64,000 nucleotides of DNA. It comes from Butyrivibrio sp. INlla14. GTDB taxonomy: Bacteria > Bacillota > Clostridia > Lachnospirales > Lachnospiraceae. This document shows positions 7,913 through 16,564 of this stretch, in pieces. The translations under genes and the position numbers were made by a program. Below the pieces are notes generated by a model, which had not been told where the DNA came from, did no database searches, and was given only the letters and a program-made list of their open reading frames with translations. Where the stretch lies: positions 19,139-83,138 of the forward strand of contig NZ_FMVS01000019.1 of the NCBI RefSeq assembly GCF_900102515.1, read 5' to 3'. Position 1 is the first letter of the stretch; the number at the start of each line of letters is the position of its first letter.

Positions 7913-9676
7913 CTATTTGATTACTATAGTCAGGACATTGAGCCCAAACATATTCTGATATGTGAATTCATCTGCTATTTTTGATATCATACGTATCCCG
8001 ATGTTTTTGGACATATCTTCAGAATTGAAGATTCTGCTTATTTCAACAGGATCAAAGGGTTTACAGTCATCTTTAATTCTGAGCATTATGCCGTTTTTCG
8101 TTGGGATAACCCGTACATCCAAACCGTGTTTTTTATTGTCGGCGTTGAAACCATGCCTAACAATATTGCCAGCCATCTCTTCCATGGCAAGTGCTGAAAA
8201 ATAAGCTATCCGTCCTGAATATTTCTTATCTGTGACATATTTCTGTATTCTCTCGGAAGATCCTATAACGTCTTCCATACCGGTTATTTCAATACACAGC
8301 CTGTCATCATCCTTTACACCAAAATCATCCCTAAATAACAGCCATTCATCTTTATTCTTCGGGATATGTTTCCAATAGAAGACGGCATAAACAGGGTAAA
8401 CCATTGCCGTTATCAGTCCACCAATAAAATCTGACCACCATATGCCTAAAATACCAATTATCGGAGCCAGTATAAGCGCAGGAATGACAGTCCCAAAATA
8501 ACCGTCAACAATAGATGAGACCTGAACTGCAATGTTGTTTTTGGTTGCCTGCAGATAATTGGTCTGTACCTGAACCAGCAGGATCAGCGGCAAGGCAAGT
8601 GCATATATCAAATACTGTTGTTTCGTAAGGATATAAGTATCAGACGTATGATCCGGAAAGAATATGAGCGCCATTGGTCCGGAAAGCAGCATCATAATAA
8701 ACATAATTGCAAACATCATAGCCATTACTTTAGTCAGTGCAAGCTTTATCAGATACTTAATTGAATCTCGATCCTCTTCACCCACATAAACACTGGAAAG
8801 CGTTCTTATGACTGTGCCGCATCCCATTCCCAAGGCGACAAAAAATCCCCCAAGCATATTCAGAGAAGCCCTCGCGGAAAGAGCCGGCTCTCCTCCATAT
8901 CTCAGAATAATTCTGTTAATAGTAAGCCCATTTGCAGCTAAAAGAAACTCCAAAAGAGCCCCCGGACTTCCTATCTTGATCAGTTCAATTGTCTTTTTCC
9001 AAAGGATATTGCCGACACTGAATGTTAGTTGTGCTTTGTTTGAAAAATAGTATGAGGAAAGTATGAGAAAAAATATCCAATTACAGGCACTCGTTGCATA
9101 TGCCAGTCCGATCACACCCATATCAAGCACAGTAATAAAGATAACATTCAGCGTTATGTTAAAGATTATTGTTACAACTACACCGATATAGTTTCGCTTG
9201 CTCTGATTCTCAATCTGAAGATAATGAGAAAGCGGTGCTGATAAGAACATCGGGATAAAGCCCAGAGAGTATCCTCTTGAATACTGTGCAACACTCTCTT
9301 TTAAGGACTCATCAGAGCCGCAAAAAATGGCAATTTGTTCGGGAAAACAGAAGCATACCGCCGTTGTTATTATGCCAAGCATAAGTGATAAGAAAATGCA
9401 AAGTGAGTAGACTCCATTGGCTTTTTCAATTTCTCCGGTTCCAATATAATTTCCACTTAGAACTGCAGCCCCGCCGAGTATTACAGAACTGATAGCCGAT
9501 ACTATTGTTACTATAACGAAAAACAGACCGATAACACCTACTGTCCTCTCATCGATATAACGTCCGGCAATAGTTCCATCAATGATGGAGTTTATGGATC
9601 CCATACCTATGAGCATAATTTGTACAGGCAACAGTTTAAAAAAAAGTTTCTTAATCACCACATTATCAGAAGCCAC
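7913..9676 (-). CDS. MATE-family transporter fused to an RsbW-like ATPase domain (second copy)
   Basis: A 587-residue protein from GTG 9676, which has GGAGAGG eight bases upstream; ATG 9703 is an alternative. The first 440 or so residues are a twelve-helix MATE/polysaccharide-flippase fold. The last 130 form a GHKL ATPase of the HATPase_c_2 (anti-sigma kinase) type: N-box ALAMEEMAGNIVRHGF, G1-like RIKDDCKPFDP and G2 NIGIRMISKIADEF. The G1 box has Cys where Gly is usual. The gene lies between the solute-binding protein and the permeases of an ABC importer. Transport substrate and kinase target are unknown. The fusion is seen directly; the function is inferred. Confidence 0.8.
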   Translation of the reverse strand: MASDNVVIKKLFFKLLPVQIMLIGMGSINSIIDGTIAGRYIDERTVGVIGLFFVIVTIVSAISSVILGGAAVLSGNYIGTGEIEKANGVYSLCIFLSLMLGIITTAVCFCFPEQIAIFCGSDESLKESVAQYSRGYSLGFIPMFLSAPLSHYLQIENQSKRNYIGVVVTIIFNITLNVIFITVLDMGVIGLAYATSACNWIFFLILSSYYFSNKAQLTFSVGNILWKKTIELIKIGSPGALLEFLLAANGLTINRIILRYGGEPALSARASLNMLGGFFVALGMGCGTVIRTLSSVYVGEEDRDSIKYLIKLALTKVMAMMFAIMFIMMLLSGPMALIFFPDHTSDTYILTKQQYLIYALALPLILLVQVQTNYLQATKNNIAVQVSSIVDGYFGTVIPALILAPIIGILGIWWSDFIGGLITAMVYPVYAVFYWKHIPKNKDEWLLFRDDFGVKDDDRLCIEITGMEDVIGSSERIQKYVTDKKYSGRIAYFSALAMEEMAGNIVRHGFNADNKKHGLDVRVIPTKNGIMLRIKDDCKPFDPVEISRIFNSEDMSKNIGIRMISKIADEFTYQNMFGLNVLTIVIK

Positions 9677-9721
9677 ACTATACTTTCCTCTCCACGATAT
9701 CATGAGAAATATAGATATCTC

Positions 9722-11221
9722 TTATTTTGAAGCTTTCCATGCATCATATTGCTTTATGGTTTCGGCAAGAACTTTTTGGTATCCGGCAGCATCAAGTTCT
9801 GATCTGTATTTTTCAAATATGTCCTCTACCTCTTTTTCAGCATATCCTCCTTGCTCCAGTACGTAGCCGTATTGATCGTATATGCTGTTGCATGCGACCC
9901 ATTCGGCTTCTACAGTAGAAAAGTCAAATCTGAAGCCGTTAGCAAGTGCTTCCTCGGATTTTTTGTTAAACGTCTCATATAATTCCACTTTGTTTTCAGG
10001 CTCACCTGCCTCAAGAGGCACTGTTGCTATAGAGCCTGATTCCCAAGAGCTGTGATCATAGAGTCCGCCTTTTTTTACAACAAATCCGTTTTCAAGATCA
10101 TAATCGGTTCCTTCTATCCCGAAGGTAAATAATCCCGCGAGCGTTGGATCAGTATACATAAGCTCCATAAAGTCTACACAAGCTTTTGCCTGTTCCTCAG
10201 TACTTGCAGATGATACACCAAAGCAGGAGCCCAATGTGCTGGAGGAGTTGAGGTAGTTCTTTGTCATATGGATCACATCGCATTCCTGTCCGTAGTTTAG
10301 GGAAGCCACCTCGTTGACAGGCACGTCCCACCAGAGCGCAAACCCCCAGTCAGTAGTACTAATTGTATTTTCAGGAATAGTTTTGGTAGCCTCTTCATCA
10401 CTTATATAGTCCTTTTCGCCCCATCTGCTCATAAGATGCAAAAACTCCTTGTACTCAGGAAGAGTAAGACAATCTATCACCTCATTTGTATCACGATCAA
10501 CAGCTATAAGCGTGCTTCCCAGGATGAATTCATATTCATCAAGGTAGAGTTTACTAAAGACTGGCATCATCTGCGTAAGGAGAGGGTATTTCACTCCATC
10601 CTGTTTCATCTGTTCAAGCATAGGCTCTATATCAGACAGTTTCCTCACTCCGGATAAATCCCATCCGTATTTTGACGCCTTTTCCACGGGATAAACCAGA
10701 TCATATCCTTCAGGTGATTCCTTATAACAGGGGATAAAGTAATCTTTTCCGTCATATCGGGAAGAATCCCATACTTCCGTGGGTATAGAAGCCTGTAAAT
10801 CTGTTCCGGCAATTAATTCGCTTAAATCATATACTGCTTTTCGTGAAACAAGATTATCGGTAGATAAGGCTTCCATCCAACTTGCGGTCCAGAAAAGATT
10901 AGCTTCACCGTTTGCTATGGCAAGGTTACATTTATCTTCATATTCACCCTGACCTAAATCCGTGAGCTTGATTTTTACGTCAATCTTGTCTGCAATGTAG
11001 TCATTTATTGCATTCTCAATTGCCTGAACTTCTGTACTGTCACAAGATGCGATATTAAAGGTGCAGTGATAAACTTCTATCTCGACTTTATCACTTTCCT
11101 GATTATCAGAGGAATCACTAATATCTTTACCTGCTGTACCTGACGATAAGTTTCCGCATCCTGAAAGCACAATTGCTATTACCGATAAAATAAGAAGAAT
11201 AGATGTAAACTGATTTTTCAT
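9722..11221 (-). CDS. Extracellular solute-binding lipoprotein (DUF3502/LplA type)
   Basis: A 499-residue secreted lipoprotein. ATG 11221 is supported by GGGAG six bases upstream and by the signal peptide that follows, ending in the lipobox LSGC at about residues 18-21. The rest resembles family-1 binding proteins used with LplB/YtcP permeases, with a C-terminal DUF3502-like part near GGYAEKEVEDIFEKYRSELD. It would capture a saccharide outside the membrane and pass it to the two permeases downstream. It lies between two MATE-ATPase fusion genes, an unusual setting. Confidence 0.85.
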   Translation of the reverse strand: MKNQFTSILLILSVIAIVLSGCGNLSSGTAGKDISDSSDNQESDKVEIEVYHCTFNIASCDSTEVQAIENAINDYIADKIDVKIKLTDLGQGEYEDKCNLAIANGEANLFWTASWMEALSTDNLVSRKAVYDLSELIAGTDLQASIPTEVWDSSRYDGKDYFIPCYKESPEGYDLVYPVEKASKYGWDLSGVRKLSDIEPMLEQMKQDGVKYPLLTQMMPVFSKLYLDEYEFILGSTLIAVDRDTNEVIDCLTLPEYKEFLHLMSRWGEKDYISDEEATKTIPENTISTTDWGFALWWDVPVNEVASLNYGQECDVIHMTKNYLNSSSTLGSCFGVSSASTEEQAKACVDFMELMYTDPTLAGLFTFGIEGTDYDLENGFVVKKGGLYDHSSWESGSIATVPLEAGEPENKVELYETFNKKSEEALANGFRFDFSTVEAEWVACNSIYDQYGYVLEQGGYAEKEVEDIFEKYRSELDAAGYQKVLAETIKQYDAWKASK

Positions 11222-11289
11222 ATAATGCTCCCAAGGTATTAAAAAAAGTGCATGTAAGAACTCTAAGAAGAGTTCACTTCCTTTTGTGA

Positions 11290-13062
11290 TCAAATTTTAA
11301 TGATCGTCGTATTCATTCCGTAAGTCCTGTAATAGCTTACATTCTTTACCGAATTCATAATTATCTTTATTCCGATTCCTGATTCCGAATTATCATCTCG
11401 TTCCATACGCTCAGCAAAATTCTTTAGATTGAATGCTCGACCGCCATCCCGCAAACGAATGATAACATCACCACCGTCAATGACCACCCGGATATCTGCA
11501 GTTTTGATTCCCTTACTGGTTTTAATTCCATGCTCTATTGAGTTCGTTGTCAATTCTTCAAAGCATACGCCGGCAAGGAAACATTTTCTGTCCTCGATCT
11601 TATGTCCCCGGCAAAACAATACGACTTGCTCACTGGCAAGGGCACAATCCTCAATAGACTCCAGAGGATAGGAAATCACATCGCCGGGTTTGGTGTAGAA
11701 GCTGTCGTCTAATTCAAGATAGTCAGCACCGGCAGGAAACGCTTTTCCTGATCGTTTTCTGTGAATGACCAAGCTGACAAGCAGCGTCAGTATCGGCGCA
11801 GTAGAAAATGCCATGAACACCCCTCGGACGCCGAACGGCACGACATACAACAATGCAGCTACAGTCAAAATGACCAGATTGGACGCAATCCCCATCCACT
11901 GTGCTTCACGGACATGTTCAATAGCCTGCAGATAACTGATTCTGGCTTGTACCAGAATGGAAAACGGCGTCCCTAAACATATTAAATATATGGCAAACCT
12001 CAACAGCTCTGCCGAAGCGTCGCTTTCCGTCAAAGCATATGACAACGGGCGAGCACATATCAACAGGACCGTAACAACACAAATGACTGCAACCAGGGTA
12101 TATCGATGAGCCAGAACTCCATTTCCTTCCAGATCATCTCCGTTCTTTTCTCCCCAGCAGATCCCTGTCATAATTCCTACAGCACCGGCAATTCCTTTTG
12201 CTATGATCATAACCATATAAGCTATAGTACCGTTTATGGACAAAACGCAGGCTCCCACGACGCCTCCCGTTATGGACACGAGTGAAATAAAAAGGACAGA
12301 CCGAAGCGTATCAGCCAATGAAAGAACAGCTTTTGGCGCAGAGGCAATAAAAACATCTTTTAATTCACTAAATTGCATCCTGACAAAGTGTAACTTTATA
12401 ACATTCTCCTGACTTACAAAGTGCAGCATCGTTATGAGAAAATAGACAGCCGCTGCCGCAGAGGAGGCGACTCCAATACCAAATAGCCCCCATCCAAAGC
12501 GAACACTGAGAAGGTCGAGAACTATATCTGTAATGCATCCGCACGCCGAGGCAATGGACACAAGCCTCCCTCCATCGTCCAGTATTACCACCGGCGTCAT
12601 GATACAAAATAACACATATGGAACGATTTCAAATGAAAGGCCATAAATGTATTGCTCAGCTAACGGTAAAAGAACAGCCGTATTCCCTCTTGCACCGAAC
12701 ATAACTGCCATCTGAGGTGTAAACAGAAAAGAAAGTACGGTCAATGCAAGCATCACAGCACCTATAAAGAAAAAGAGCTGGTTAAAAAGCCTGTTGACCT
12801 TGTCCACCTGACCTGCACCGATGTCTTTCGCACATACAGTCTGAATTCCCACAGCAAGACCTGCCGCGGGTATTTCCAATATGTAAAAAAAAGGTCCGGC
12901 AACAGTAACCGCCGCGATCTCTGTTTCTCCATAAAACGCACATACAATGATATTGTCGATCAGCACTGCGAGTGTTTGCGTGAAAGCGGCTATAAAGGCA
13001 GTTGCGAAAGACAGAAAAAACATACGTTGCTGTATTTTACTGATGTAAATCCGCTTGCTCAT
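11290..13062 (-). CDS. MATE-family transporter fused to an RsbW-like ATPase domain (first copy)
   Basis: A 590-residue protein and the first gene of the operon. ATG 13062 follows AAGGA. The N-terminal 430 or so residues are a MATE transporter with repeated helix bundles. The C-terminal 130 are an HATPase_c_2 domain with N-box CFEELTTNSIEHG, G1 RLRDGGRAFN and G2 ESGIGIKIIMNSV. It shares the layout of the fusion at 7913..9676 but is clearly diverged, so the two are likely separate subunits or paralogues with distinct roles. ATP may drive a phosphotransfer or a regulatory switch on the transporter; this is inference. Confidence 0.82.
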   Translation of the reverse strand: MSKRIYISKIQQRMFFLSFATAFIAAFTQTLAVLIDNIIVCAFYGETEIAAVTVAGPFFYILEIPAAGLAVGIQTVCAKDIGAGQVDKVNRLFNQLFFFIGAVMLALTVLSFLFTPQMAVMFGARGNTAVLLPLAEQYIYGLSFEIVPYVLFCIMTPVVILDDGGRLVSIASACGCITDIVLDLLSVRFGWGLFGIGVASSAAAAVYFLITMLHFVSQENVIKLHFVRMQFSELKDVFIASAPKAVLSLADTLRSVLFISLVSITGGVVGACVLSINGTIAYMVMIIAKGIAGAVGIMTGICWGEKNGDDLEGNGVLAHRYTLVAVICVVTVLLICARPLSYALTESDASAELLRFAIYLICLGTPFSILVQARISYLQAIEHVREAQWMGIASNLVILTVAALLYVVPFGVRGVFMAFSTAPILTLLVSLVIHRKRSGKAFPAGADYLELDDSFYTKPGDVISYPLESIEDCALASEQVVLFCRGHKIEDRKCFLAGVCFEELTTNSIEHGIKTSKGIKTADIRVVIDGGDVIIRLRDGGRAFNLKNFAERMERDDNSESGIGIKIIMNSVKNVSYYRTYGMNTTIIKI

Positions 13063-13087
13063 CACATTTATATCCTTCCCTGTATTT

Positions 13088-13114
13088 ATTATACCATATC
13101 ACGATTACTCGCAA
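13088..13114 (-). promoter_or_regulatory. Possible promoter of the MATE/ABC operon
   Basis: TATAAT (13093-13088) on the minus strand lies 25 bases before ATG 13062. TTGCGA (13114-13109) is a weak -35 with a short 15-base spacer. Confidence 0.35.
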
Positions 13115-13549
13115 TCATCCCATGTGATCATCTGATGTTCATAAGGGCAAAAGCAATGGCACAAATCGTCCGGTGGACGATTGCTCTGTGCCGACCGGAG
13201 CGAAGCGTAGACAGAAAAAATCTATAACACAGTATATAACATGAAATGGCAATAGACTGTTGAAATACTCACAGAAAGCCTCGACACATACAAACACCAC
13301 CCCGTATAATCAACTGCCACTATTGACAAAATTGCTCAGGTAGCAGAAATCAGACCATATGAAGTTAAACTTTGGAATATCAGCAGTAATCAGATAAGTA
13401 ATTATCACTGCCTATCTTTAGAATGAAAGAATAGTAGCAGTCCGCCAGACAGGCGGACCGCACATATAATCATTAAATCGCAATTGGAACAGCTATCGCA
13501 TGGACAGCATTAGCCTTCTGACGTCGTCCCTTTGGTCCTAGTCAAAAGG
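13115..13549. other. Gene-poor stretch with hairpins
   Basis: No convincing gene. A strong hairpin at 13158..13192 has AATCGTCC-GGT-GGACGATT inside a GGCACA/TGTGCC outer stem. A second one at 13440..13458 is GTCCGCC-AGACA-GGCGGAC. Short open stretches here look like decayed coding sequence. It forms the left margin of the accessory island. Confidence 0.45.
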
Positions 13550-13726
13550 ACCATCGTCTCGACATGCGGTACTACTGCATACAATTTAAACATCCTACGT
13601 AGATACTGGACCCAGGTATATTCACCCTTTTTTACATAGTTTGGGATGAAGGGGTTAAGAAATAGCGGACAACTATTTTCATTTTGGAAAAAGTTGCCCC
13701 TTTTAAACAAGGCTATGTATCTCTTT
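13550..13726. repeat. Module-edge repeat, copy 1
   Basis: This block is shared with 22691..22813 (left part, including GCGGTACTACTGCA and TTTACATAGTTTGGGATGAA) and with 20117..20197 (right part, including GAAGGGGTTAAGAAATAGCG). The right end covers the last codons of the AbiEii-like gene. On the minus strand the left part encodes a peptide ending VETMVLLTRTK; the third copy has the related end IETVVLLSRVK. Confidence 0.7.
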
Positions 13727-14703
13727 TTCAAGCTTATAAAGATACTCAATAATCGCATCAAAAGAAGGAACTGTGCCATAGATCATATTTTCCATAGCTT
13801 TATAGTCAGCTTTAACATCCGCCATTATATCTTCTCTTGGAATAAGCTGTACATTTGCTAATGTAGCTGTTTCATAATGAGCACCTTTGGAATAATAGAA
13901 CTTCTGCTTAAAGGCAACATCCTTTTCCAATAGTTCTTTTCTTCCAAATGCAGACTCTTTAACCGCTGAGTTTCCCATAGAGTATACATCATAAAGGTGT
14001 CTTGCATACCTTGCAGGCAAAGGCTTACCTTCTGGGAAATTAGATAGTTTATGGAGAATCGTAATCTTCTCCCAGAAAGTACGCTCAATATCTATAGTTA
14101 ATGCAGTTGTGGTTTTCTGCTCAAATACATCCGGATACTTTTCTGCCGCAAATGGTATAATCTCAGTATGGTGTGATGGCATCCACTCTGCCAGAGGTCC
14201 AATCTCCAGTCTTACCACAGGACGCAGATAATCAACATCAAATAGCTGTGGATAATAGAAATTAACAACCATCTCATCCTCAGTGTCCACAGCGATAACG
14301 CCTGTCTTTCCAAATTTATCCGACAGTTCTTTTTCCAATGTTGGTACCAGCACTTCTCTATAAAAAGAAGCTGCCTCAGAATTAAGTTCCTTATTATATT
14401 GATCCTGTTTGGTTTTGGATCTGTTATCCCATGGGTCAGCCTTTCCCTCAGTGACTTTCTCCAATCCAGAATTAAATCTATATCCTCAGAAAACCTTTCT
14501 ATAGCATGGTAAGATTTCGATAAGCTTGTCCCACCTTTAAATACAAATATTTCCTTAAAACTGCTTTCATTAAAAAGATGATCTATCAGGAAACAAATCC
14601 AAAAGTCCTTTTCTATTGCATCTGCTCTTATTCCTACCTTTGCAGCAGTTGCTTCAAAAAGGTCCCTTCTATCCTGATTACTTGCTGTGGCTACCTTTCT
14701 CAT
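13703..14703 (-). pseudogene. abiEii: AbiEii-like nucleotidyltransferase toxin, frameshifted
   Basis: The toxin half of an AbiE-type (type IV) toxin-antitoxin pair. The upstream frame (14703 to about 14455) carries the nucleotidyltransferase motif VFKGGTSLSKSY with ERFSEDIDLIL. Homology then moves by one base into a second frame (about 14464 to 13703) carrying DPWDNRSKTKQDQ and the rest of the domain. If the AAA after the codons for LDW were AAAA, one continuous ORF of about 333 codons would result, reading LDWRKVTEGKADPWD. The lesion is either a real A-tract deletion or a sequence error. It follows its antitoxin gene by one base. Confidence 0.85.
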
Positions 14704-14704
14704 A

Positions 14705-15307
14705 TTAACAACAAACCTTCCTTATAGTTTCATGTATCCATTCCGCGCTGTCAGCCGATTCCATAAGGATCAACTCCTTATCCTCATGAGCAATCTTATT
14801 TCTAAGAGTTTTTATTATGCTCTCATCTACTCTTTCTTTTCCTAATGTCTTTAAGGCTTCAATAATCATCACGGTTAAGGTCGACATATTGCTGATATCT
14901 CTATTAGTCCTGTGTTTAAACGAAAGCTTCGCATTCTCTATTTCAAACTCCCTATATGGGCCATCACTAACAAAAACCCAAACAGAAGGAACCTGCGTAG
15001 AAAGCCCCAGCTTATTAAGCGCAACATCACCTGCAGGAGAAATATTCCAGTGATATCCCCTGGCTATAGCATAAGCAACTGCCTCTGGATTTGTAGGAAG
15101 TATTTCTTTTAAGAAAGAACTATAACGTGGCTTTTCATATACGCCATCCATAACCCTTTTGATATTGCCTTTTTCCGTTTGCCTTCCAAGGCACTTCCTA
15201 ACCGTAGTATTACTTGCTAAGTCCGAAAAATCAGATGTAAGGAAAATAGCGCCATCTTCTGCTTCTAATATTCTATTGTTGATTTCATTAGAAATAGTCG
15301 TAGCCAT
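14705..15307 (-). CDS. abiEi: AbiEi-like antitoxin (DUF6088-type)
   Basis: A 200-residue protein from ATG 15307, with GGAGG seven bases upstream; a start at 15358 would run through the promoter. The N-terminal winged helix (residues 5-75) resembles AbiEi antitoxins, and ISPAGDVALNKLGL with VWVFVSDGPYREFEI is typical of the family. AbiEi proteins repress their own promoter through inverted repeats and counter the nucleotidyltransferase toxin. Both properties fit here: a palindrome overlaps the promoter and the toxin gene follows directly. Confidence 0.83.
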   Translation of the reverse strand: MATTISNEINNRILEAEDGAIFLTSDFSDLASNTTVRKCLGRQTEKGNIKRVMDGVYEKPRYSSFLKEILPTNPEAVAYAIARGYHWNISPAGDVALNKLGLSTQVPSVWVFVSDGPYREFEIENAKLSFKHRTNRDISNMSTLTVMIIEALKTLGKERVDESIIKTLRNKIAHEDKELILMESADSAEWIHETIRKVCC

Positions 15308-15319
15308 TTTTACGCCTCC

Positions 15320-15358
15320 TGTCACGATTATTATACAATTATCGTGACACTTTTTCAA
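15320..15358 (-). promoter_or_regulatory. Promoter and palindromic operator of the AbiE-like pair
   Basis: TTGAAA (15358-15353) and TATAAT (15335-15330) are 17 bases apart on the minus strand. TGTCACGAT (15320-15328) is perfectly inverted by ATCGTGACA (15341-15349), flanking the -10. This suits autoregulation by the antitoxin. Confidence 0.78.
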
Positions 15359-15376
15359 TACGCAAACACCCTGTTT

Positions 15377-15918
15377 CGTCAGATAAATTGTGCAGTTTAT
15401 CTGACGATCTGCTGCGGCTATTATGATGAGTGGTTGTTTCCAAAATGGAAATAACCACCTTCAGCATTTTTCTATTGGCATCAAACATATTTCAGTGCAA
15501 TATGCCTATATTCCTCAGCAGAATAAACCTTCTTGTGCGCATTGAGAATTTCAATTTCTATATCACCACAATCATCAAAGGGCAAATAGTATCTCAAATT
15601 AACAGTAACATCTTCTCTACGTCCAATCTCAACAAGCCACTTGGCACAATTCTCTCCGCACTTTGTAGCGTTATACATAAGATCAGGCATCTTATAAATA
15701 CAAATGAGTGTTTGTACTCCTTCTGAAAGCCTTTCTGGCGGAATAGGCCCCATCTCATCATTTATGATAAGCTGATTTCCCTTATAATACGACTTATCTA
15801 CATCTGCCATTATTTCAGCTACAAGAGGATCCTCAAACCACTCCTCTTCGTAATTAAATCTGAACCATGATGGTACATGCATAGCTCCTTCTGTTTCACC
15901 AAAGATAATTCTTAGCAT
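15377..15918. repeat. 542-bp duplicated block with a DUF4869 gene, copy 1
   Basis: The block matches 24592..25133, which has exactly the same length. It includes the DUF4869 gene and its downstream flank. The flank carries two hairpins: CGTCAGATAAA/TTTATCTGACG at 15377..15406 and GTGGTT(G)TTTCC/GGAAATAACCAC at 15430..15458. Similarity stops abruptly at the 5' end of the gene. Confidence 0.85.
15481..15918 (-). CDS. DUF4869 protein, copy 1
   Basis: A 145-residue soluble protein of unknown function. The N-terminus MLRIIFGETEGAMHVPSWF and the central LSEGVQTLICIYK are characteristic. It is nearly identical to the protein at 24696..25133. Its ATG overlaps the stop of the upstream HTH gene (ATGCTAA), so the two are translationally coupled. 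An HTH gene followed by a small protein of this kind suggests a toxin-antitoxin-like or regulator-target pair; this is inference only. Confidence 0.75.
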   Translation of the reverse strand: MLRIIFGETEGAMHVPSWFRFNYEEEWFEDPLVAEIMADVDKSYYKGNQLIINDEMGPIPPERLSEGVQTLICIYKMPDLMYNATKCGENCAKWLVEIGRREDVTVNLRYYLPFDDCGDIEIEILNAHKKVYSAEEYRHIALKYV

Positions 15919-16124
15919 GTTTTATCGTCCTCATCCTTTTTAAACAGCTTTTCCATTCTTATGTAGTACTCCAAAAGCCTTACTACATAGTCCGGAGCAT
16001 GGCGCATATCACGTTCCCATTCAGTGACAGTTCTATAAGGGATATCAAAATACTCACAAAACTCCTTGCGGTTCATGCCAGTACTTTCACGTAGTTCTTT
16101 TATTTTTTTAGCTTTATCATCCAT
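15912..16124 (-). CDS. Small XRE-type HTH protein
   Basis: A 70-residue DNA-binding protein made almost wholly of a Cro/C1-type HTH: LRESTGMNRKEFCEYFDIPY followed by RTVTEWERD. The last codons (KTC, stop) overlap the DUF4869 start by seven bases. It would be the repressor or antitoxin-like partner of the DUF4869 protein. Its own start overlaps the end of the 58-residue gene upstream by 25 bases, forming a tightly packed three-gene operon. Confidence 0.8.
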   Translation of the reverse strand: MDDKAKKIKELRESTGMNRKEFCEYFDIPYRTVTEWERDMRHAPDYVVRLLEYYIRMEKLFKKDEDDKTC

Positions 16125-16276
16125 AAGAATGCTCCTTCAACATCACCTGCAAGACCATGTGTCTTACAAAAATACCTGACATTCTCACGTGAAGTTCCTA
16201 CTACAATACCTATTGATTTGTAACCAAGACCTTTCATTCTTAGCTGCGTTATCTGGCGCGCCATTGCTTCTGTCAT
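16100..16276 (-). CDS. 58-residue HTH protein
   Basis: A short gene starting at ATG 16276, seven bases after a perfect GGAGG. It encodes ITQLRMKGLGYKSIGIVVG followed by TSRENVRYFC, a helix-turn-helix resembling sigma-70 region 4 or small recombinase-associated HTH proteins of Firmicute mobile elements. It overlaps the next HTH gene by 25 bases in another frame. The strong ribosome-binding site and intact HTH argue that it is real, but it could be the truncated start of a longer ancestral gene. Confidence 0.6.
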   Translation of the reverse strand: MTEAMARQITQLRMKGLGYKSIGIVVGTSRENVRYFCKTHGLAGDVEGAFLWMIKLKK

Positions 16277-16288
16277 TGTGATACCTCC

Positions 16289-16480
16289 TTATCTGAACAT
16301 ATAGTTTTTGTCCCAAGTAGTGGGCATACTATACGTCACTCTTAAGGAGGTATTAGTCAAGAACCTAATCCCTTTATGTCCCTGTGCATAATAATTCCAC
16401 ATAGGCATATTCTTATGATCCTGTGTTAGACATGCAATTCTAATATGCTGAGCAAATTCTTTATTAACCTCATCAAGCAT
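16289..16480 (-). pseudogene. DUF2971 protein remnant
   Basis: A 63-codon frame containing IACLTQDHKNMPMWNYYAQG and HKGI, the hallmark core of DUF2971 proteins, which are normally about 250-300 residues. The sequence after GIRF no longer resembles the family and ends at MFR, while the N-terminal part is missing. It is therefore a truncated relic left inside the accessory island. Its 3' end lies 13 bases before the 58-residue HTH gene. Confidence 0.7.
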
Positions 16481-16505
16481 ATATTTAATTTGTTGAAAAT
16501 TAATA

Positions 16506-16514
16506 TGCTATAAT
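16506..16514 (+). promoter_or_regulatory. Extended -10 promoter of the RRE-kinase gene
   Basis: TGCTATAAT is an extended -10 (TG-N-TATAAT) about 50 bases before ATG 16565. The ten-mer TAATATGCTG occurs at 16441 and 16511, with a one-mismatch copy at 16501, and may be an operator. Confidence 0.5.
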
Positions 16515-16564
16515 ATGCTGGTATTATTCGTATTAAACCTTATTTTCTTAAGAGTGGGGAACCT

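Noticed and set aside
13510..13779. 89-codon minus-strand frame
   Set aside because: It spans the edge repeat and overlaps the end of the AbiEii-like gene. Only its last part has a conserved peptide, so it is treated as a relic.
14440..14475. Programmed -1 frameshift in the AbiEii-like gene
   Set aside because: There is no canonical slippery heptamer or evident downstream structure. A one-base loss in the A-run explains the break more simply.
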